Below are positions 18,847-20,449 of a stretch of DNA of 20,449 nt, in pieces. Numbering within the stretch: position 1 is the stretch's first letter; every line of letters starts with the position of its first letter. The notes under the pieces were generated by a model, which was given only the letters and a program-made list of their open reading frames with translations, had not been told where the DNA came from and searched no databases. Source of the stretch: Isoetes engelmannii (lineage: Eukaryota > Streptophyta > Lycopodiopsida > Isoetales > Isoetaceae); the NCBI GenBank assembly GCA_011763485.2, contig JAANSK020283268.1, positions 1-20,449 of the forward strand, written 5' to 3'. Position numbers and translations under genes: made by a program.

Positions 18847-19460
18847 ATGTCGGATCCAAAATACGGGGGTTATCCGCCACAGGGCTATCCACCGCAGGGC
18901 TATCCTGCAGCACAACCGGCGTATGGTTATCCTCCTCCTCAAGGTCGAATTTCTTCATTCTTGTTTTTTTGAGCCAGAACAGGGGATATGGGAAAATAAA
19001 ATTTTAGGGCTCATCTTTTTGATGTATATGCAGGTTATCCCCCTGCCGGAGGTTATTATCAACAGCCCCCTCCTGTTGTGCCGCCTCCTCAATATCAGCA
19101 ACAACAAGGCCATGGCCATCAAGGCGATGGAGCAAAAAAGGGCGCTTTAGCTGGATGGTAAGATTTAAATTCTTCCTTGCTATCTTTTTTTCTTCAGTTT
19201 ACTCTTAAATTGATCAGATTACTCTTAACTGTTTATCAGTTTGAGGGTTAATCTGATTTAGGGGTTAAACCTGATCAGATTACTCATCAACTGTCAGATT
19301 GCTGACTTAACCTGACCAGATCATTCAACTGCTAAAATTATTCTGCTTAGATTATCTACCTTTTTAACTATTTTGATTTCGGATATGCAGCCTTGCCGCT
19401 ATCTGCTGCTGCTGCTTGTTAGAGGATTGCTGTGATCTGGTATCTTTGGTAGATTTTTGA
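18847..19460 (+). CDS. Cysteine-rich transmembrane (CYSTM) protein, three exons
   Basis: CYSTM proteins are small tail-anchored membrane proteins linked to stress tolerance in plants and fungi; biochemistry is poorly known. Exons: 18847-18943, 19034-19157, 19391-19460, with GT-AG introns of 90 and 233 nt. The joined frame gives 96 residues. The N-terminal two thirds is a Pro/Gly/Tyr/Gln-rich disordered region with GYPPQGYPPQGYP repeats, PPPVVPPPQYQQQQ and a His-Gly-rich stretch. The C-terminus is the CYSTM module, AKKGALAGCLAAICCCCLLE, whose cysteines are encoded by a run of TGC codons across the last junction. The start ATG at 18847 is the first after the TATA box and gives MSDPKYGGYP, a typical beginning. 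Unlike many family members that stop soon after the cysteine cluster, this one continues DCCDLVSLVDF. The gene appears intact. Confidence 0.93.
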
Positions 19461-19949
19461 GCTGCGAATTTCTACTTCTTTAAGCTGGATTGCAAGAAGA
19501 CATTTCAAAAGTATATTGTGGAAACAAGATTGTTACCTTTGTAAAATGCACATGATTTACATTCATAAACAAATACTCAATATATACAGCTAGTGTTCAG
19601 AAAGTGCAGAAAGGGTTGGAACAAACAAATGAAGCAAAGATGTAAACTATTGAGTGTTTTCAAGTCACTATTTTATCAAATTGGGTTTGTCTAAATAAAC
19701 CAAAAATATCTTCTTGAGAGAATCTCTTATTACAACTCGAACCACATGGCTACATGATACTTAATTTAAACAATTTTATTCATCGCCTAGATATTTATCT
19801 ACTTACTTAAAATGTTTTTGGGGGTTTTGGGTGATGCCGGTGTGGAATTTTTTCGGCGTGACATTTGGAAGAAAAAAAGGTTTCCAGGCAATACCTTAGT
19901 TTCCCGGCGCGCTTTCCACCTTTCCCCCAAAATAATCATACGAATACGA

Positions 19950-20015
19950 AATTGTGGAGCAGCGGGCGGACTTCTTGGGCGGAATTGTGGAGCAGCGGGC
20001 GGACTTCTTGGGCGG
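19950..20015. repeat. Perfect 33-bp tandem duplication
   Basis: Bases 19950-19982 and 19983-20015 are identical, each starting AATTGTGGAGCAGCGGGCGG. The length is a multiple of three, so open frames pass through on both strands and give repeated peptides; I do not regard them as genes. Confidence 0.97.
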
Positions 20016-20070
20016 TGGATCTCGCTTTGATGATGGGCCGGTTGGGTTCAATGCCACCCAGCAAGCTCTT

Positions 20071-20209
20071 CTATGGCGCCATTGTTGTGGTGAGCTATGA
20101 AGATAGCGCCATAGCTGCTCTTTCTCCCCCGGCCTTCCTTCCCAACCAGCCATGACAGCAAAGAGGGTCTATTACCGCTCTCTCTAGACCCTTCGTCCGC
20201 TATAGCGGA
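20071..20209. repeat. Cluster of short inverted repeats
   Basis: CTATGGCGC (20071-20079) pairs with GCGCCATAG (20106-20114). AGGGTCTA (about 20164-20171) pairs with TAGACCCT (about 20185-20192). TCCGCTATAGCGGA (20196-20209) is a perfect 14-bp palindrome. Function unknown. Confidence 0.8.
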
Positions 20210-20449
20210 GGTCTGTGAAGCTCTGGGTCCTCCGGCCAGTGGACGTTGTTTGTTTATGTAGGATTTGTAGCGGTCGTTTTTTACTCTTCTCTTCATTCCT
20301 TTCTCGGTTGTTTTGCATGCATATTTAATTCTAAATGGATACAGTGATCATGTATGAGAGCCTGGATCATAACGGCTCCTTCCTTCCTTGATAGGCGAAT
20401 GGAACCTGGAAGATTTTTGAAAGCTTGGCCTCTGCTTTTTAATATAGCT

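Larger units (their letters stand above)
19461..20449. other. 3' flank of the CYSTM gene and noncoding DNA
   Basis: The first about 200 bases are AT-rich and should hold the CYSTM 3' untranslated region (AATAAAC-like sequences occur at about 19694-19700; no single polyadenylation site can be chosen). From 19800 the sequence is more GC-rich and open on both strands, but the translations are dominated by a tandem repeat and resemble no protein. Short palindromes cluster at 20071-20209. Confidence 0.5.

Noticed and set aside
19812-20155. Overlapping open frames on both strands around 19812-20155
   Set aside because: Their repeated peptides come from the 33-bp tandem duplication; no recognisable domain and no splice context.
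1-20449. CRISPR array, tRNA or rRNA genes, bacterial operons
   Set aside because: No regularly spaced repeats, no cloverleaf or rRNA core sequence noticed; gene structure with introns is eukaryotic.

Overview
The window is nuclear DNA of a land plant. It holds one complete spliced housekeeping gene, GMP synthase (minus strand, six exons, GT-AG introns), and one complete small three-exon gene for a cysteine-rich CYSTM protein (plus strand, with a TATA box). Between and around them lie decayed retroelements and rearranged gene debris. The acid-invertase fragment, plant-type L1 LINEs with a DUF4283-like ORF1, short AT-rich introns and a CYSTM protein all point to a vascular plant. The lineage cannot be fixed from this window.

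Layout. 1-1900 (-): 5'-truncated L1-type LINE reverse transcriptase that runs off the left edge. 1905-3150 (-): 3' half of a second, unrelated LINE, apparently interrupted by the first. 3150-3700: AT-rich spacer. 3703-4290 (+): orphan ORF opening with a G-Y-C-T-K-D-x-G-K block, which resembles the tyrosine motif of HUH/Rep replication initiators. 4458-4805 (+): small helical ORF. 5180-5371: two overlapping perfect tandem duplications. 6211-8750 (-): GMP synthase. 9123-9396: 274-bp element with perfect 20-bp terminal inverted repeats upstream of GMP synthase. 9903-14530 (-): nearly full-length L1-type LINE with ORF1 and ORF2, both broken. 15128-16132: rearranged remnant of an acid invertase gene, with fragments in both orientations around 15,425, beside an unidentified minus-strand ORF. 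16133-18740: no recognised gene, but one strong 77-nt foldback at 17432-17508. 18847-19460 (+): CYSTM gene. 19461-20449: noncoding, with a 33-bp tandem repeat and several short palindromes.

The two intact genes look independent: they are divergent, far apart and functionally unrelated. GMP synthase makes GMP from XMP in the purine pathway. CYSTM proteins are small tail-anchored membrane proteins linked to stress responses. The recurring feature of the rest is short tandem duplication (7 to 60 bp, mostly perfect). It occurs inside the LINE ORFs and in spacers, but not in the GMP synthase or CYSTM exons. The least explained object is the orphan Rep-like ORF at 3703-4290.
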